A DNA stretch of 64,000 nt. Source: an uncultured Vicinamibacterales bacterium. Its GTDB lineage: Bacteria; Acidobacteriota; Vicinamibacteria; Vicinamibacterales; UBA8438. Positions 63,742-64,000 of the stretch are shown here, piece after piece; position 1 is the first letter of the stretch, and every line of letters starts with the position of its first letter. The position numbers and the translations under genes were made by a program. Under the pieces are notes generated by a model. That model made no database searches and had not been told where the DNA came from. It saw nothing but the letters and a program-made list of their open reading frames with translations. The stretch spans positions 4,384,910-4,448,909 of the forward strand of contig OY282382.1 in the NCBI GenBank assembly GCA_958295905.1. The letters run 5' to 3'.

Positions 63742-64000
63742 CTGGAAACACCGTTCCCGACATCGATTCTCGTCGGCGGGCGGCGGCTCGTCCCCGGCGG
63801 GGAACTCGAGTTCGCGGGGTCTTGAGCCGGGTGTCGCGCAGGGTGGTGTTCCCCTTGCCGCACACGCAGCGTGTCCGATTGTACTACCGGGATCGATCTT
63901 TCCGGCCCCGTTTCGGCGCGGCCGTAGAGGCTTCCGGCGGCCCGAGACCGGGGGCGGTCGAGCCCGGCCGCACGAGGAACGAAGACCATGTCGCCCGACG
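63742..64000. other. Right-end segment without a supported gene
   Basis: The minus strand has an open frame of 83 codons (63738-63989), but it overlaps the phosphoesterase start, is low in recognisable structure and matches no family known to me. A possible zinc-ribbon-like VCGKGNTTLRDTRL occurs in another frame. Nothing is called here. Confidence 0.3.

Noticed and set aside
63738-63989. 83-codon frame at the right end
   Set aside because: Overlaps the phosphoesterase start, has skewed composition and no recognisable features.

Overview
The window comes from a high-G+C, double-membraned bacterium. It is most likely an acidobacterium close to Vicinamibacterales. The signs are a VWFA-related protein of the type expanded in Acidobacteriota, a BamA/Lol outer-membrane set, DUF2085 and DUF6677-like membrane proteins, and a conserved gene order around scpAB-cmk-rpsA. 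The placement is inferred from gene content; no rRNA is present. Nearly all genes are housekeeping and on the minus strand, packed with ATGA/GTGA stop-start overlaps.

Layout, left to right. 1-3.1 kb: partial bamA and clpC. 3.3-11.2 kb: a minus-strand string read from a PfkB kinase through four small membrane proteins to enoyl-CoA hydratase, ribH, nusB, lysS, lolC and lolD. 11.2-14.7 kb: mtnP, then methylmalonyl-CoA epimerase, meaB and an acyl-CoA dehydrogenase. 15-17.6 kb: a small beta-barrel gene, a repeat-filled gap, and two paralogous envelope proteins of unknown function. 17.6-23.5 kb: a heat-shock operon dnaK-dnaJ-hspR that runs on into a DnaC-like ATPase and hemW. 23.5-28.2 kb: nfeD, slipin, a SPOR protein, plsY and prfB (with its programmed frameshift). 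28.3-31.6 kb (plus strand): mobA and argS. 31.8-33.2 kb: two DUF488 genes and the decayed end of a probable dual-OB gene. 33.3-41 kb: rlmD-like methylase, an unknown gene, coaX, birA, valS and a response regulator. 41-45 kb: B12-binding mutase subunit, VWFA-related protein and a second acyl-CoA dehydrogenase. 45.2-54.8 kb: a translation and chromosome operon (uvrC, site-2 protease, trpS, scpA, scpB, rlu, cmk, rpsA, HU/IHF, HIT). 54.9-61.6 kb: CDP-alcohol phosphatidyltransferase, small membrane genes, efp, uvrA, a c-type cytochrome and tRNA-Thr. 61.6-64 kb: decayed transposases and a metallophosphoesterase.

No large new system (CRISPR, phage, biosynthetic cluster) is visible. The unusual signal is in the DNA between genes. 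Four genes (lysS, argS, the phosphatidyltransferase and a membrane gene) carry a second 31-38 bp copy of their own 3' end just downstream. A palindromic, REP-like family with the core TTCTACGGCGCA recurs at about six places, often touching stop codons and once apparently inside the hemW reading frame. Tandem repeats of 54-70 bp sit in three gaps. Protein-level oddities are an HPN (not HPD) J-domain in the dnaK-operon DnaJ, plsY with no usual start codon before its first membrane helix, a methylase that has lost most of its Fe-S cysteines, and an acyl-CoA dehydrogenase with Gln at the usual catalytic Glu.
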